From Alphaproteobacteria bacterium (GTDB lineage: Bacteria > Pseudomonadota > Alphaproteobacteria > JAUHZC01), in assembly GCA_023898725.1 (NCBI GenBank), contig CP060236.1, forward strand, positions 248,001-312,000: DNA of 64,000 nucleotides, written 5' to 3'. The notes beneath the pieces were generated by a model. The model saw only the letters and a list, made by a program, of their open reading frames with translations, did no database searches and had not been told where the DNA came from. Shown piece after piece: positions 34,548-44,101 of the stretch; the first letter of the stretch is position 1; each line of letters begins with the position of its first letter. The translations under genes and the position numbers were made by a program.

Positions 34548-36964
34548 AATCTTCTGGATCAAAAAATAAATCCCGCCTTTTGCCATTATCGTTGCGGCTA
34601 TATCTGTCACGACGCCTCCACCAAGCACGAGGTCTAGCATTCGTCTTAGGGGGCGCTCTTCTTACGATGGCCCTCATTACCGCACACCCCGAAGATGCAT
34701 CATTGAATAATATTGTATCCACAGATAGCTATAGCAACATACTTGGCTTTTGGGGTTCCGTTATTCATGATTTTTTATGGCAATCCATTCATGCGTGGTC
34801 ATTACTACTTGGCCTCCCCTTTCTCATTTGGGGATGGGAAATCATGAACTTCCGTGACATTCGCATGCTGTATTTACGCTTTGCTGTTTTGCCTCTCTCC
34901 CTTATTGTGGTCGCAATGGGAACAGGAGCATCTGTGGGGGTCTCTTCTGTGTGCTCACACATGGGTTATCTTGTAGCAGAGTGGTGCGTGCGTAAGACCC
35001 ACTTTCCACACATCAGCTGGGGGGTTTCAGGAATATTTCTTCTCATTGGTTTTGCGGGATATTTTTTCTCACTGGGGCTGCGTGATGAACAGTGGAAGAA
35101 AATAAAGACAGTGTGTGGCCACAGTATTGTTAGTAGCATGCGACTAATGTACGGCTATGGGGTGCGTGTATTTTCGAGAATAAATACACGTGTTTTCGCA
35201 AGGAATTCACACATAGTCCGGCCTTTGCAGAGCAAGGCACCGAGCATAGGTCCTGTGGATGTCGTGGGTGACTCTCCTGATGATGGGGTGTCAAATAATG
35301 GATCCCTTGATTCTTACCGTATGTACACACCAAAAACCGAAGAACCCCCTGAAACATCAAGGACACGTGCACCAGCATCCTCACACACGCAATCACGCAC
35401 ACGCTTTCCTGGAGCATTGGGATCTTCCTCTGTTGCTGTCCCATCCCAGGTACATACCCCATTACAATTACCTGACGTAAACTTGATTAGTGACGCAGCC
35501 GCAGAATCAACAAACGTTCGCATCTCTAAAGATGCGCTTTCCCAGCGCGCTCAGGAGCTGAGTGCTGTCCTCGAGGATTTCGGAATACGCGGAGACATTG
35601 TGAGCGTGCGTCCAGGCCCTGTCGTAACACTCTATGAACTCGTTCCGGCACCAGGAATTAAGTCATCGCGTATTATTGGATTAGCTGATGACATCGCCCG
35701 ATCCATGAGTGCAATTTCGGCACGTGTTTCTGTGATTGCTGGGCGCAATGCTATTGGTATTGAACTTCCCAATGAAGATCGCCATACCGTTTACCTCAAA
35801 GACCTTTTGCAAAGTGACAGTTATCTAAGTCATCAAGCCAACTTGCCACTGATTTTAGGAAAGGATATTGGTGGGAGTCCCATTATTGCAGATTTGTCAC
35901 GGATGCCCCATTTACTTGTCGCCGGCACAACGGGGTCAGGAAAGTCGGTGGCTGTGAATGCTATGATTTTATCACTCGTTTATCGCCTAACGCCCGATCA
36001 GTGTAAGTTTATTATGATTGATCCCAAAATGCTTGAGCTATCTGTCTATAATGGTATTCCCCACCTTTTAACACCTGTCGTAACAGATCCCCGCAAAGCC
36101 GTTGTCGCTTTAAAGTGGGTTGTACGTGAAATGGAAGATCGCTACCGGGCCATGTCACAGCTTAGTGTACGGAACATCGATGGTTATAACGAAAAAATTG
36201 TACGCGCCAATAAGCAGGGCGATGTTCTCACACGACGTGTCCAGGTTGGCTTTGATAATGAAAGCGGTCGTCCGCAGTTTGAGGAACAAGAGCTTGATAT
36301 GAAGGCACTTCCTTATATTGTTGTTATTGTTGATGAAATGGCCGATTTGATGCTCGTTGCAGGCAAAGATGTCGAGGGGGCCATTCAACGTTTGGCACAA
36401 ATGGCCCGCGCAGCTGGAATACACATTATTATGGCAACACAACGCCCCTCCGTTGATGTTATCACCGGAACAATCAAAGCAAATTTCCCTACCCGTATTA
36501 GCTTTCAGGTCACTTCAAAAATTGATAGCCGTACCATTTTGGGAGAAGGGGGTGCAGAACAGCTTCTCGGACAGGGTGACATGCTCTACATGGCAGGCGG
36601 TGGGCGCACAATCCGCGTACACGGTCCTTTTGTTAAAGATCACGATGTCGAGAGTGTCGCCAATAGCCTCCGTGCATCAGGATCTCCTTCATATGTATCA
36701 ACTGTTCTTGAGGAAAATGAGGATACATCCTCAGGAGTGACGGGCTTTAGCGCCACCGGTGGCGATGGTGACGATCTTTTTGAGAAGGCTGTGACATTGA
36801 TTCAGGAACAACGAAAGGCATCCACTAGTTTCATTCAAAGGCACTTAAAGATTGGCTATAACCGTGCAGCCACAATTATGGATGATCTTGAAAAACGCGG
36901 TTTTGTTTCTGAGGCAAATCATGTAGGCAGACGGGAAGTACTATTACCCGAAACAGATGGGTAG
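34538..36964 (+). CDS. ftsK: DNA translocase FtsK
   Basis: FtsK couples septum formation to chromosome segregation by pumping DNA at the division site. The 808-residue protein has four or five N-terminal membrane spans (about 30-200), then a low-complexity Ser/Pro/Thr linker (about 230-320). The RecA-like motor has Walker A GTTGSGKS near residue 465 and Walker B VIVDEMADL, and the C-terminal gamma winged helix includes QRHLKIGYNRAATIMDDLEKRG. The linker is short compared with E. coli FtsK, as is usual in Alphaproteobacteria. It overlaps rnhB by 10 bp. Confidence 0.97.
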   Translation: MYLKSSGSKNKSRLLPLSLRLYLSRRLHQARGLAFVLGGALLTMALITAHPEDASLNNIVSTDSYSNILGFWGSVIHDFLWQSIHAWSLLLGLPFLIWGWEIMNFRDIRMLYLRFAVLPLSLIVVAMGTGASVGVSSVCSHMGYLVAEWCVRKTHFPHISWGVSGIFLLIGFAGYFFSLGLRDEQWKKIKTVCGHSIVSSMRLMYGYGVRVFSRINTRVFARNSHIVRPLQSKAPSIGPVDVVGDSPDDGVSNNGSLDSYRMYTPKTEEPPETSRTRAPASSHTQSRTRFPGALGSSSVAVPSQVHTPLQLPDVNLISDAAAESTNVRISKDALSQRAQELSAVLEDFGIRGDIVSVRPGPVVTLYELVPAPGIKSSRIIGLADDIARSMSAISARVSVIAGRNAIGIELPNEDRHTVYLKDLLQSDSYLSHQANLPLILGKDIGGSPIIADLSRMPHLLVAGTTGSGKSVAVNAMILSLVYRLTPDQCKFIMIDPKMLELSVYNGIPHLLTPVVTDPRKAVVALKWVVREMEDRYRAMSQLSVRNIDGYNEKIVRANKQGDVLTRRVQVGFDNESGRPQFEEQELDMKALPYIVVIVDEMADLMLVAGKDVEGAIQRLAQMARAAGIHIIMATQRPSVDVITGTIKANFPTRISFQVTSKIDSRTILGEGGAEQLLGQGDMLYMAGGGRTIRVHGPFVKDHDVESVANSLRASGSPSYVSTVLEENEDTSSGVTGFSATGGDGDDLFEKAVTLIQEQRKASTSFIQRHLKIGYNRAATIMDDLEKRGFVSEANHVGRREVLLPETDG

Positions 36965-36984
36965 TTATGCGTGTGAACGATTAT

Positions 36985-38412
36985 TTACCACCAGTTAATA
37001 ATGAGATCCACAAAAATGAAAAGAGGCAGTAGAATCACGCTCGACCATCCCAGGTATCCAAAAAAACTAGGCATGTGAATGTGATTTTCTTCAGCTATAG
37101 ATTTGACAATAAAATTAGGCGCATTCCCAATGTACGTCATGGCCCCCATGTAGACGGATCCGCAGGAAACGGCTGCAAGAACATTCGCATACTCATTCAT
37201 AAGCGTGGTGGCATTTCCTCCTGCTAGGTGAAAAAACAACATGTATGTAGGAGCGTTATCCAGAAAAGATGACAGCCATCCTGTTAACCAAAAAAAGGCA
37301 TCTGTACTGGGCTTGCCATTTGTGTAAGCAAAGTCAATAAGCCAAGAAAATGCCCCTGCTTTTTCCGCCTTTAGCATAGAAAAAACGGGCGATGCGGTAA
37401 TAAAAATAGCAGCAAATAATTTGGCAACCTCGCACAGTGGCTCCCATCTAAATTGGTTCTTGTGATGAATGTTGCTTGGGGTACGCACATAAGAAAAACA
37501 AGAAGCCGTCACAATAATGATATCACGCAAAATATTTTGAAGTTCAAGCTTTACACCAAAAATCACGGTGTTCACACCAGGGTCCCAATATCCACTCATG
37601 ATTACAGCACCAAGAATAATACCGAGATAAAAAAAGTTTTCCTTCCCTTCAACTTCGACAAAACGAACCATGTCGTGGCTTTTGCGGCGTTCGTGTGGTG
37701 GCACAAGCGCAGCAACATCTTTCCTGTGATAGCGATGATCAATCACCCAATAAATAAAAAGCAGAGAAAAAACCATGAATACTGTTGGAGGCCACAAATG
37801 CTTTGTCGTCCAAAAAAAGTCAACACCATTCAAAAAACCTAAGAACAAGGGGGGGTCCCCCAGTGCTGTGAGAGCTCCACCCACATTACAAACAGTAAAA
37901 ATAAAGAAGATCACTGTGTGAGAACGATATTTTCGCCACGCATTCATGCGAATGAGTGGTCGAATAAAGAGAAGTGCTGCCCCCGTTGTTCCTACAAAGC
38001 TTGCAAAAGTTGATCCCACAAGCATGATCGTAACGTTGATCACGGGCCCACCCTCTCCTCGAATGCGTATATGCAATCCACTGGCCACAACAAATAAGGC
38101 TCCAACAAGAGAAACAAACGGGATATATTCTGCTATATAGGTATGAACAAGAATTGTTTTTGTTGCTACTTCGTTCGTCATATATAAGGGTACAATCATT
38201 GAAAGAGCCCAAAAAAGTGCAATGCGTCCGTAGTACGCATGCCACACGTGCGGAAACAGTAATGGGCCCATTGCAATTGATAGTAAAATCCCGACAAACG
38301 GCAATGTCCATGCCAAGCCCATCGTAGCGCCATCAAGCACAGAGACACTTGCCCCACACGTGGGCGTCGCAAGCATAATACAGAGAATAAACGAGCCTAT
38401 GTATGTGAGCAT
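36985..38412 (-). CDS. nhaD: Sodium:proton antiporter, NhaD type
   Basis: A 475-residue protein with about 12-13 membrane segments belonging to the ion transporter superfamily. NhaD-like segments include FVGTTGAALLFIRPLIRMN, NVGGALTALGDPPLFLG and the C-terminal TYIGNAPNFIVKSIAEE. It probably exchanges Na+ for protons at the inner membrane. The frame opens at 38556, but the ATG at 38412 has GGGG about 7 nt upstream and directly precedes a membrane-targeting N terminus. It is convergent with ftsK (20-bp gap). Confidence 0.85.
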   Translation of the reverse strand: MLTYIGSFILCIMLATPTCGASVSVLDGATMGLAWTLPFVGILLSIAMGPLLFPHVWHAYYGRIALFWALSMIVPLYMTNEVATKTILVHTYIAEYIPFVSLVGALFVVASGLHIRIRGEGGPVINVTIMLVGSTFASFVGTTGAALLFIRPLIRMNAWRKYRSHTVIFFIFTVCNVGGALTALGDPPLFLGFLNGVDFFWTTKHLWPPTVFMVFSLLFIYWVIDHRYHRKDVAALVPPHERRKSHDMVRFVEVEGKENFFYLGIILGAVIMSGYWDPGVNTVIFGVKLELQNILRDIIIVTASCFSYVRTPSNIHHKNQFRWEPLCEVAKLFAAIFITASPVFSMLKAEKAGAFSWLIDFAYTNGKPSTDAFFWLTGWLSSFLDNAPTYMLFFHLAGGNATTLMNEYANVLAAVSCGSVYMGAMTYIGNAPNFIVKSIAEENHIHMPSFFGYLGWSSVILLPLFIFVDLIINWW

Positions 38413-38425
38413 TTTATCCCCATCG

Positions 38426-38998
38426 TTAATCGCTTTCTGTTTCTGACTGATGGTTTTTGGCAATCCGAAGATGCAGAATGTAGGCACCTTTACCTCCCCT
38501 ATTTGGGGGGGCAAATGCACACGCAATAATATGCTGTGATAAGGGTGATACAGCACACCAGCGCGGGAGTTCCTGTTGGATAATGCCTGTGCCAGTCAGA
38601 GGATTCCCCTTACCTGTCACGACCAACACATACCGTTTTTTCTGGGTGCAGCACATATGCACAAAACTACACAGGCGTTCAAAGGCCAACTTTTGCGTAA
38701 ACCCATGAAGATCAAGCGTAGTCTCAATCAAAGGAATCTTACCCTTTTGCTTACGTGATTGAAACGATGCAACCTGCGGGACAGAGGAAGCAGCAAAGAG
38801 GGTTTCAACTGGACGCGGCGTCCCTTTGATATGAGGATCAGGCTTAGGCAAATATTTGGGCACCGCCGAAGAAATTTTTTCACAATGAGGGGTCACCGTT
38901 TCTGCAAATGACTCCCAGGCAGAATCTGGATCAAAATCCTTCATATCCGCATGTCTGTAAAGTCTTGCCAACGTCACGGATTTACTCTGTTCGATCAT
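38426..38998 (-). CDS. Smr domain-containing protein
   Basis: The 190-residue protein ends in a Smr domain with the two signature motifs: LDLHGFTQKLA and the TGKGNPLTGTGII loop. Smr domains are nicking endonuclease-type or RNA-cleaving modules; stand-alone alphaproteobacterial copies have no fixed role. The first half is a variable, Pro-rich linker. A TTG at 39016 is possible, but the ATG at 38998 is preferred. Its start overlaps the 3' end of the tim44-like gene. Confidence 0.88.
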   Translation of the reverse strand: MIEQSKSVTLARLYRHADMKDFDPDSAWESFAETVTPHCEKISSAVPKYLPKPDPHIKGTPRPVETLFAASSVPQVASFQSRKQKGKIPLIETTLDLHGFTQKLAFERLCSFVHMCCTQKKRYVLVVTGKGNPLTGTGIIQQELPRWCAVSPLSQHIIACAFAPPNRGGKGAYILHLRIAKNHQSETESD

Positions 38999-39665
38999 CT
39001 CGTGGGGTCGCCTCAATCTTGATCAGAACCCAAGAATGATGAGCTTTGGTAGTGTCACGACTAAACACCCACCGATCCCACATTTCCTCTAAATCTTCAC
39101 CCGTTTCGTAAAGAGGATTTCCGTCTTTGTCTTTTGAGGTATGCGTTTGAAAGCTATGAATATCAAGAGTAATTGTGGCCACTTTCCCCTTAAAAGATGT
39201 ATCGACGAAGCGCAACGAGCGGACATTATTCACTGTATGTTGATGCACTTCTCCTTTTTTTTCCCGTGCATCCATAATTGTGGCAAAGGTATTGTATAAA
39301 TCCTGCGAAACAAGAGGTTTGATGACTTCTTTTTGACCTGCTGCAAATGATTCCACAATAAAGACATAGGCTTTCTTTGCTCCTTCCACAAACATCACAG
39401 GAGAAAACTCTGGCCAGTTTTTGTGAAGGGAAGAGAGAAAAGGACGCTCAGAATCACGGAAAAGATTGAGCACATCATCGAAGGGTTCTGTGTCGTGGGA
39501 TGATGGTAACCCGCGCTCGGTAATTTCACCTAGTTCACGGGCAAGATTTTCCTTGATGTGCCTGACACGCTCTTGGGTATGAGGATCTTCCTTACCCAGT
39601 GTAGAATAAAGTCGAAAAATCAAAACTCCGGCTACCAGTGCCAAAAACATGAGATCAATTCCCAT
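38982..39665 (-). CDS. Tim44/TimA family membrane-anchored protein
   Basis: A 227-residue protein with one N-terminal membrane anchor (LMFLALVAGVLIFRLYSTLG). A charged linker and a C-terminal Tim44-like domain follow (FVEGAKKAYVFIVESFAAGQ, then DLEEMWDRWVFSRD), as in bacterial TimA proteins related to the mitochondrial import motor anchor. Start chosen at the ATG at 39665 rather than 39680, giving MGIDLMFL. It is divergent from secB, an arrangement well known in Alphaproteobacteria. Confidence 0.9.
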   Translation of the reverse strand: MGIDLMFLALVAGVLIFRLYSTLGKEDPHTQERVRHIKENLARELGEITERGLPSSHDTEPFDDVLNLFRDSERPFLSSLHKNWPEFSPVMFVEGAKKAYVFIVESFAAGQKEVIKPLVSQDLYNTFATIMDAREKKGEVHQHTVNNVRSLRFVDTSFKGKVATITLDIHSFQTHTSKDKDGNPLYETGEDLEEMWDRWVFSRDTTKAHHSWVLIKIEATPRDDRTE

Positions 39666-39798
39666 TACGTGAATCTCCATCGGTTATTATGAACAAATTA
39701 ACGCATATGTGCGTAATAAGAAAGGCATTTTGCCACATACCTGTTGATTTAAAGAGGGATTTTCCATTACCATCGTTTGAGAAAAATGGAGAAACAAC

Positions 39799-40296
39799 AT
39801 GTCCAAAGAAAAACCAACGGCCCCTGTAACAGCATATGACGGCCTTCCCCTTAATATTAATGTAACATATGTGAAGGATATATCTTTTGAGAACCTTAAC
39901 CCTCTCAAAACATTTAGTATGCAAGAAAACCCAGATATCAGCATTAACGTTGAAGTCCAGGGGCGTGGCGTGGCCGAGCAAACCTACGAAGTCGAGTTGA
40001 TCGTACGGGCAGAAGCAACGCATAAATCGGAAAAAATGTTTATTTTTGAGCTCACGTACGCAGGAATTTTCACAATCACAGAAACAGATGAACGTGCACT
40101 CAAAGAAATGCTTCTTATTGACTGCCCACGAATTTTATTCCCCTTTGCACGGGCAATTATCGCAAGCACAACCCATGAGGCAAGTGTAGTTCCCATTAAT
40201 CTTGCCATGATTGACTTTCGCAAACTTGCCGAATCTCAAGGAAAGGGATCTGATGAAATGCAAGGATCAGAAGGAACAACCTCTGTCCTGAATTAG
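39799..40296 (+). CDS. secB: Protein-export chaperone SecB
   Basis: SecB keeps preproteins unfolded and hands them to SecA. The 165-residue product has the conserved N-terminal strand YVKDISFENLN, the region NVEVQGRGV and the C-terminal core LFPFARAIIASTT. Length is normal. It is divergent from the tim44-like gene and followed by a strong hairpin terminator shared with convergent tgt. Confidence 0.97.
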   Translation: MSKEKPTAPVTAYDGLPLNINVTYVKDISFENLNPLKTFSMQENPDISINVEVQGRGVAEQTYEVELIVRAEATHKSEKMFIFELTYAGIFTITETDERALKEMLLIDCPRILFPFARAIIASTTHEASVVPINLAMIDFRKLAESQGKGSDEMQGSEGTTSVLN

Positions 40297-40315
40297 AGAT
40301 TTTAATAGTCCCACC

Positions 40316-40347
40316 AAAAAGCTGCAGAACCTGTTCTGTGGCTTTTT
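40316..40347. terminator. Bidirectional terminator between secB and tgt
   Basis: AAAAAGC (40316-40322) pairs with GCTTTTT (40341-40347), and the inner TGCAGAA pairs with TTCTGTG (two G-U) around loop CCTG: a continuous 14-bp stem with A and T tracts on the outer arms. It can work on both strands and sits between convergent genes. Confidence 0.85.
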
Positions 40348-40369
40348 GCAGGGTAGACAACATAGAAAA

Positions 40370-41581
40370 TTATCCAATTCCCCCTATCCATTTTGCCTCT
40401 ACGCCATCTAGTGTGCCCGTTTCAATCCCGTAACGAATGTCTGTCATTAAATCATTCATAAACTTTACATTATGGTACGTAATGATCTGATGGCCCAGAA
40501 ATTCCCCCGCTTGTAAAAGATGATGCACATATCCACGAGAAAATTCTTTTAAAAATGGATCAGCAGTGAAAGGATCAAGTGGTACATCATCCAAGCGATA
40601 CTTTGCTTGACGAAGATCAATATGTTCTTTTGTGAATGTATCCGTTGCTGTACGCTGATCCGCACGAAGGAGGGCACCTCCATGGCGGGCCAAACGTGTT
40701 GGGTGAACACAGTCAAAAGTGTCAACACCACAGCGAACGCCATTAAAAATATCGCGAACCCCACCGATGCCCAACAGATGAACCGGGCGATCACGCCTGA
40801 GGCGATCCAAGGTATAGGAAACGACATCATACATTTGATTTTTGTGCGCCCCAAGAGAACCCCCAACAGCATGGCCGAAAAACGGGTGTGTGTTTACAAA
40901 GTCGGTACTTTCTTGACGCATATCTTCGTATATCCCCCCTTGAACAATTCCGTAGAGAGCCTGCGTTCCATTATGTTTCTTTTGAAACTCCCTCAGGCTG
41001 CGTAAAGCCCAACGATGACTGCGGCGCATTGACTCACGTGTATACTCTTTGGGAACATTAAAGGGCGTGCACTCATCAAACACGACGATTAAATCAGCCC
41101 CTAGACTTTGTTGGGTTTGAATAGAGCGTTCAGGGGTTAACAACTCTCTCTTTCCATTAGTATAGGCACGAAAATGCGCACCCTCCTCCGTTAACTTGAT
41201 CAGTGTTTGAGGGGCACTTTGTGTGCGATTGCCTTTGATTTCAGACGCAACAGAACCATGACCAAGGCTGAATACTTGAAATCCTCCAGAGTCCGTTAAC
41301 ATGGGCCCCTGCCATCCTGTCATACGCTGCAGTCCCCCCAATTGCGCCACCGCTTCTCCGCCCGGTTGCAGCATAAGATGATACGTATTTGAAAGAATAA
41401 TTTGCGTTCCGGCTTGACGCATCAGTTGAGGAGAAAGCCCCTTAATACTTGCTTTCGTTGCACAAAAGATAAATGCCGGTGTTTCCACAACACCATGGAG
41501 GGTAGTAATTTTTCCGCGACGTGGCCCCCCTTGGGTATTAACAGACACAGCGAAATTAACGTTTGGGTACGTACAATTCAT
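40370..41581 (-). CDS. tgt: tRNA-guanine transglycosylase, zinc-site cysteines missing
   Basis: Exchanges guanine 34 for a queuosine base in GUN-anticodon tRNAs. The 403-residue product keeps the catalytic aspartates (DSGGFQ, D97; FDCVHPTR, D290) and the substrate loop DECTPF. Two features are unusual. The loop that reads AVGE in typical bacterial enzymes reads AVGGSLG (about 238-244). The zinc loop before FSRGYVHHL, normally CxC..C, reads LDPFTADPFLK with no cysteine, though the last ligand His is kept (YHN). The GGSLG form resembles, as I recall, the chlamydial queuine-using enzyme. The gene overlaps yhhQ by 26 bp, so use of salvaged base is likely (inference). Confidence 0.92.
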   Translation of the reverse strand: MNCTYPNVNFAVSVNTQGGPRRGKITTLHGVVETPAFIFCATKASIKGLSPQLMRQAGTQIILSNTYHLMLQPGGEAVAQLGGLQRMTGWQGPMLTDSGGFQVFSLGHGSVASEIKGNRTQSAPQTLIKLTEEGAHFRAYTNGKRELLTPERSIQTQQSLGADLIVVFDECTPFNVPKEYTRESMRRSHRWALRSLREFQKKHNGTQALYGIVQGGIYEDMRQESTDFVNTHPFFGHAVGGSLGAHKNQMYDVVSYTLDRLRRDRPVHLLGIGGVRDIFNGVRCGVDTFDCVHPTRLARHGGALLRADQRTATDTFTKEHIDLRQAKYRLDDVPLDPFTADPFLKEFSRGYVHHLLQAGEFLGHQIITYHNVKFMNDLMTDIRYGIETGTLDGVEAKWIGGIG

Positions 41582-42284
41582 ACTTTGGGGTAACCTTCCC
41601 TAACAGTGAAACCAGAGGGGCATTAAAAACAGCAAGCCCCACGCGAAAGAAAAATCCATTGAATATATAGGTGTGTACAACAGCATCAAGGGGAAGAGGA
41701 CTGGGATGAAAAACCACCCAAGCAAGTGTGCTAAAAATAAGATTATCAAAAAATGTGGCACAAATAGAACTAACCGCCGCACGAAGAGTAGTCTTGCTCA
41801 TGGGGAATTTATTTTTAAAAAAACCATAAAGACCAATATCCAAACGCTGTGAAAAGAAAAAGGCAGCAAGGCTGGCCAAAAAGAAGCCCGGTGCCGGTAA
41901 AAATAGTTGCTCAAGTGCCGCTTGAACACTTCTGCTATAGGCTGTTTCAGGGGTTGGTGGATGTTGAAAGACTGTGATCATCAGCATGCTCACAAACAGA
42001 AAATAAGCCAAAAAACTCAGTGAAACTAGTTGATGAGCCATATTTTTGCCATACTTTTCTGTGATAAAATCACTTGTCAGAAATAGTGTGCTCATCACCG
42101 TTGTACCAAGAGCAAAGGGCTGCGAAAAACCAAAGTCAACGACTTTAAAGACTTGAATATTTGCAACGAGAATCCCCAGAATGTTATAAGAAAAAATCCC
42201 CACTATACCGTAAAAACGGTATGTGATGCTAATGCCACACAAACAAAGAGCAAGGGTGAGAACTTCCCCAGCGTACGGATTCAT
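41556..42284 (-). CDS. yhhQ: Queuosine precursor transporter (YhhQ family)
   Basis: A 242-residue polytopic membrane protein of the VUT/YhhQ family, with the typical ITYRFYG start, NIQVFKVVDFGF, FLTSDFITEKYGK and the C-terminal RAAVSSICATFFDNLIFSTLAW. YhhQ-type transporters import preQ0/preQ1 or queuine. The frame opens at 42338, but the ATG at 42284 gives the normal N terminus. It overlaps tgt (26 bp) in the same direction, so import and tRNA insertion are coupled. No queuosine synthesis genes are in this window. Confidence 0.92.
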   Translation of the reverse strand: MNPYAGEVLTLALCLCGISITYRFYGIVGIFSYNILGILVANIQVFKVVDFGFSQPFALGTTVMSTLFLTSDFITEKYGKNMAHQLVSLSFLAYFLFVSMLMITVFQHPPTPETAYSRSVQAALEQLFLPAPGFFLASLAAFFFSQRLDIGLYGFFKNKFPMSKTTLRAAVSSICATFFDNLIFSTLAWVVFHPSPLPLDAVVHTYIFNGFFFRVGLAVFNAPLVSLLGKVTPKYELYVPKR

Positions 42285-42659
42285 GTATATACCATAAAAA
42301 TATAGGCGAAATGTAAGAAAAATACCAGCAAAACGCAAGTCTTTCTGTTCCTACGGTAGGGCGGACACTTTTGGTTAGGACGCCTTAGGCTACACACTGT
42401 TCCTCTAAAATTATTACTGAAGGAAGATCCAGGAATTAGAAGTGTCAAACTCTGGGCAGTATGGGCGATATGTTCCTATGTTCGTAGATTTTGTTCGCGA
42501 TTTTTTCTCGTGAAACAGATTCTTTTGAGATTTAAAAAGAATATTTTTTACGGATGAGAGAAAAAAATACAAAACTTTCTCGGTGGAATGCTTTGCATAG
42601 TTGACAATCTCCAGGACTGGTGTTGTATAATAACAACATATTTTGTCTCAAGGACCTGC
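42285..42659. other. 375-bp divergent gap between yhhQ and the ntrX-like gene
   Basis: It should hold promoters for both directions. I see no preQ1 riboswitch-like hairpin and pseudoknot upstream of yhhQ and no RNA gene. The ntrX-side leader is AT-rich, with AAGGA before the GTG start. Confidence 0.45.
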
Positions 42660-44057
42660 GTGTCGATAGAAGTTCTTATTGTTGATGATAAACTGGATAT
42701 TGGAAATTTGATTGCAGATGTGCTGCATGATGAGGGGTTTTCCACACGGTATGTTGAGTCTGGCGAAGCGGCCATTACCGCTGTTTTGAATCGATGTCCG
42801 GGCATCATTCTATTGGATATATGGATGGGTGAGGGACGCATGGATGGTCTTAAGGCCTTACAAATCATTCGCCAGACGCATCCACACATCCCGGTTGTCA
42901 TGATGAGTGGTCATGGCACTGTTGAAACAGCCGTGAAGGCTATGCGCTCCGGTGCATTTGACTTTATTGAAAAACCGTTTAAGGCAGAGCATATGATTCT
43001 TGTGATCCAGCGGGCCTTAGATGCGAGTGTTTTGATACAAGAGAATATGTATTTGCGCACCCAAAATCAAGAATCAGATACACTCATAGGGACCTCTCCA
43101 TTTGTGGGTAACTTTAATGGAAATCTTGAAAAATACGCAGAGACAAACACCCGAATTTTGTTTACAGGACCTCCTGGATCGGGCAAAGACATTTGTGCCC
43201 GACTGCTTCATAAACGCTCAACACGGTTTCGCGCTCCGTATGTTGTTTTCCCCTGTGATCAGTTCGCCCCTGATGAATTTGATATGGCGCTTTTTGGTCA
43301 TGAGCCTTCCGCAAGCCAAGAAATTCAGTTTACAACACGTCATGTGGGGGCTCTGGAAAAAGCACATAATGGGATTCTTTATTTGAAAGAGGTCGATTGT
43401 CTGCCTCTCGATATCCAGGGAAAGCTTGTGAAGTTTCTGCACTCTGGGTCTTTCACACGGCTTGGGGGGGTACATCCCTTTTCAGCCGATGTGCGCATAT
43501 TTTCAGGCGCAGGGTGTGACTTTCAACAAAAAATTACCGAGGGTCTCTTTCGGGAAGATTTGTACCATCGCTTGAATGTTACCTCAGTTTATGTACCCGG
43601 ATTGGCAAACCGTCGCGAAGACATTACGCCGCTCGTGAATTTCTTCCTCCAAAAACTAGCGCTTTCATACGGCAAGAGGCCACTAAAACTTTCATCGCAA
43701 GCCTATGGTGCATTAAATGGTTGTGCATGGACAGGAAATGTCCGCCAGTTGCGCAACGTGATTGATGGCTTGTATGCACAGTATCATTCTTTTCATGGCC
43801 ATATGATTGAACCATCGGACTTTCCGCGGGATCTTTTCAACCAAGAGCCCCCAACCCAGGAAGCCGTTGGATATGGGGGAGGAGAAATTTTGTTACTCCC
43901 TTTACGCAAAGCGCGTGAGGCTTTTGAGCGCAACTATCTACTGACCCAAGTCAAGCGGTTTTCGGGGAATGTTTCTCAAACTGCCTCCTTTGTAGGAATG
44001 GAGCGGTCCGCCTTGCACAGGAAGTTACGTTCATTGGGGCTGAAAGAAATCCAATAG
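42660..44057 (+). CDS. NtrX-like response regulator with altered AAA+ Walker B
   Basis: The 465-residue protein starts at a GTG with AAGGA upstream (an upstream in-frame ATG at 42588 would add 24 non-homologous residues). A receiver domain (LIVDDKLDI; phosphoacceptor D53 in LLDIWM) is followed by an AAA+ domain with Walker A GPPGSGKD and arginine-finger region LFREDLYHRLN. A C-terminal Fis-type helix-turn-helix follows (NVSQTASFVGMERSALHRKL). The sigma-54-contacting GAFTGA loop is absent, as is usual in NtrX. The Walker B, usually LFLDE, reads LYLKE, so ATP hydrolysis is doubtful. The likely partner kinase NtrY lies 4 kb away on the other strand. Confidence 0.88.
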   Translation: MSIEVLIVDDKLDIGNLIADVLHDEGFSTRYVESGEAAITAVLNRCPGIILLDIWMGEGRMDGLKALQIIRQTHPHIPVVMMSGHGTVETAVKAMRSGAFDFIEKPFKAEHMILVIQRALDASVLIQENMYLRTQNQESDTLIGTSPFVGNFNGNLEKYAETNTRILFTGPPGSGKDICARLLHKRSTRFRAPYVVFPCDQFAPDEFDMALFGHEPSASQEIQFTTRHVGALEKAHNGILYLKEVDCLPLDIQGKLVKFLHSGSFTRLGGVHPFSADVRIFSGAGCDFQQKITEGLFREDLYHRLNVTSVYVPGLANRREDITPLVNFFLQKLALSYGKRPLKLSSQAYGALNGCAWTGNVRQLRNVIDGLYAQYHSFHGHMIEPSDFPRDLFNQEPPTQEAVGYGGGEILLLPLRKAREAFERNYLLTQVKRFSGNVSQTASFVGMERSALHRKLRSLGLKEIQ

Positions 44058-44067
44058 AAAAAACACG

Positions 44068-44097
44068 GAAGACCCACCCGTCGAGGGCAGGCGCTTC
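44068..44097. terminator. Imperfect hairpin between ntrX-like gene and tpiA
   Basis: GAAG...CC.CCC pairs with GGG..GG...CTTC around a GTCGA loop with small internal loops, and TTCTTT follows on the plus strand. It lies in the 44-bp gap between convergent genes and could end transcription of the ntrX-like gene. Confidence 0.4.
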
Positions 44098-44101
44098 TTC
44101 T

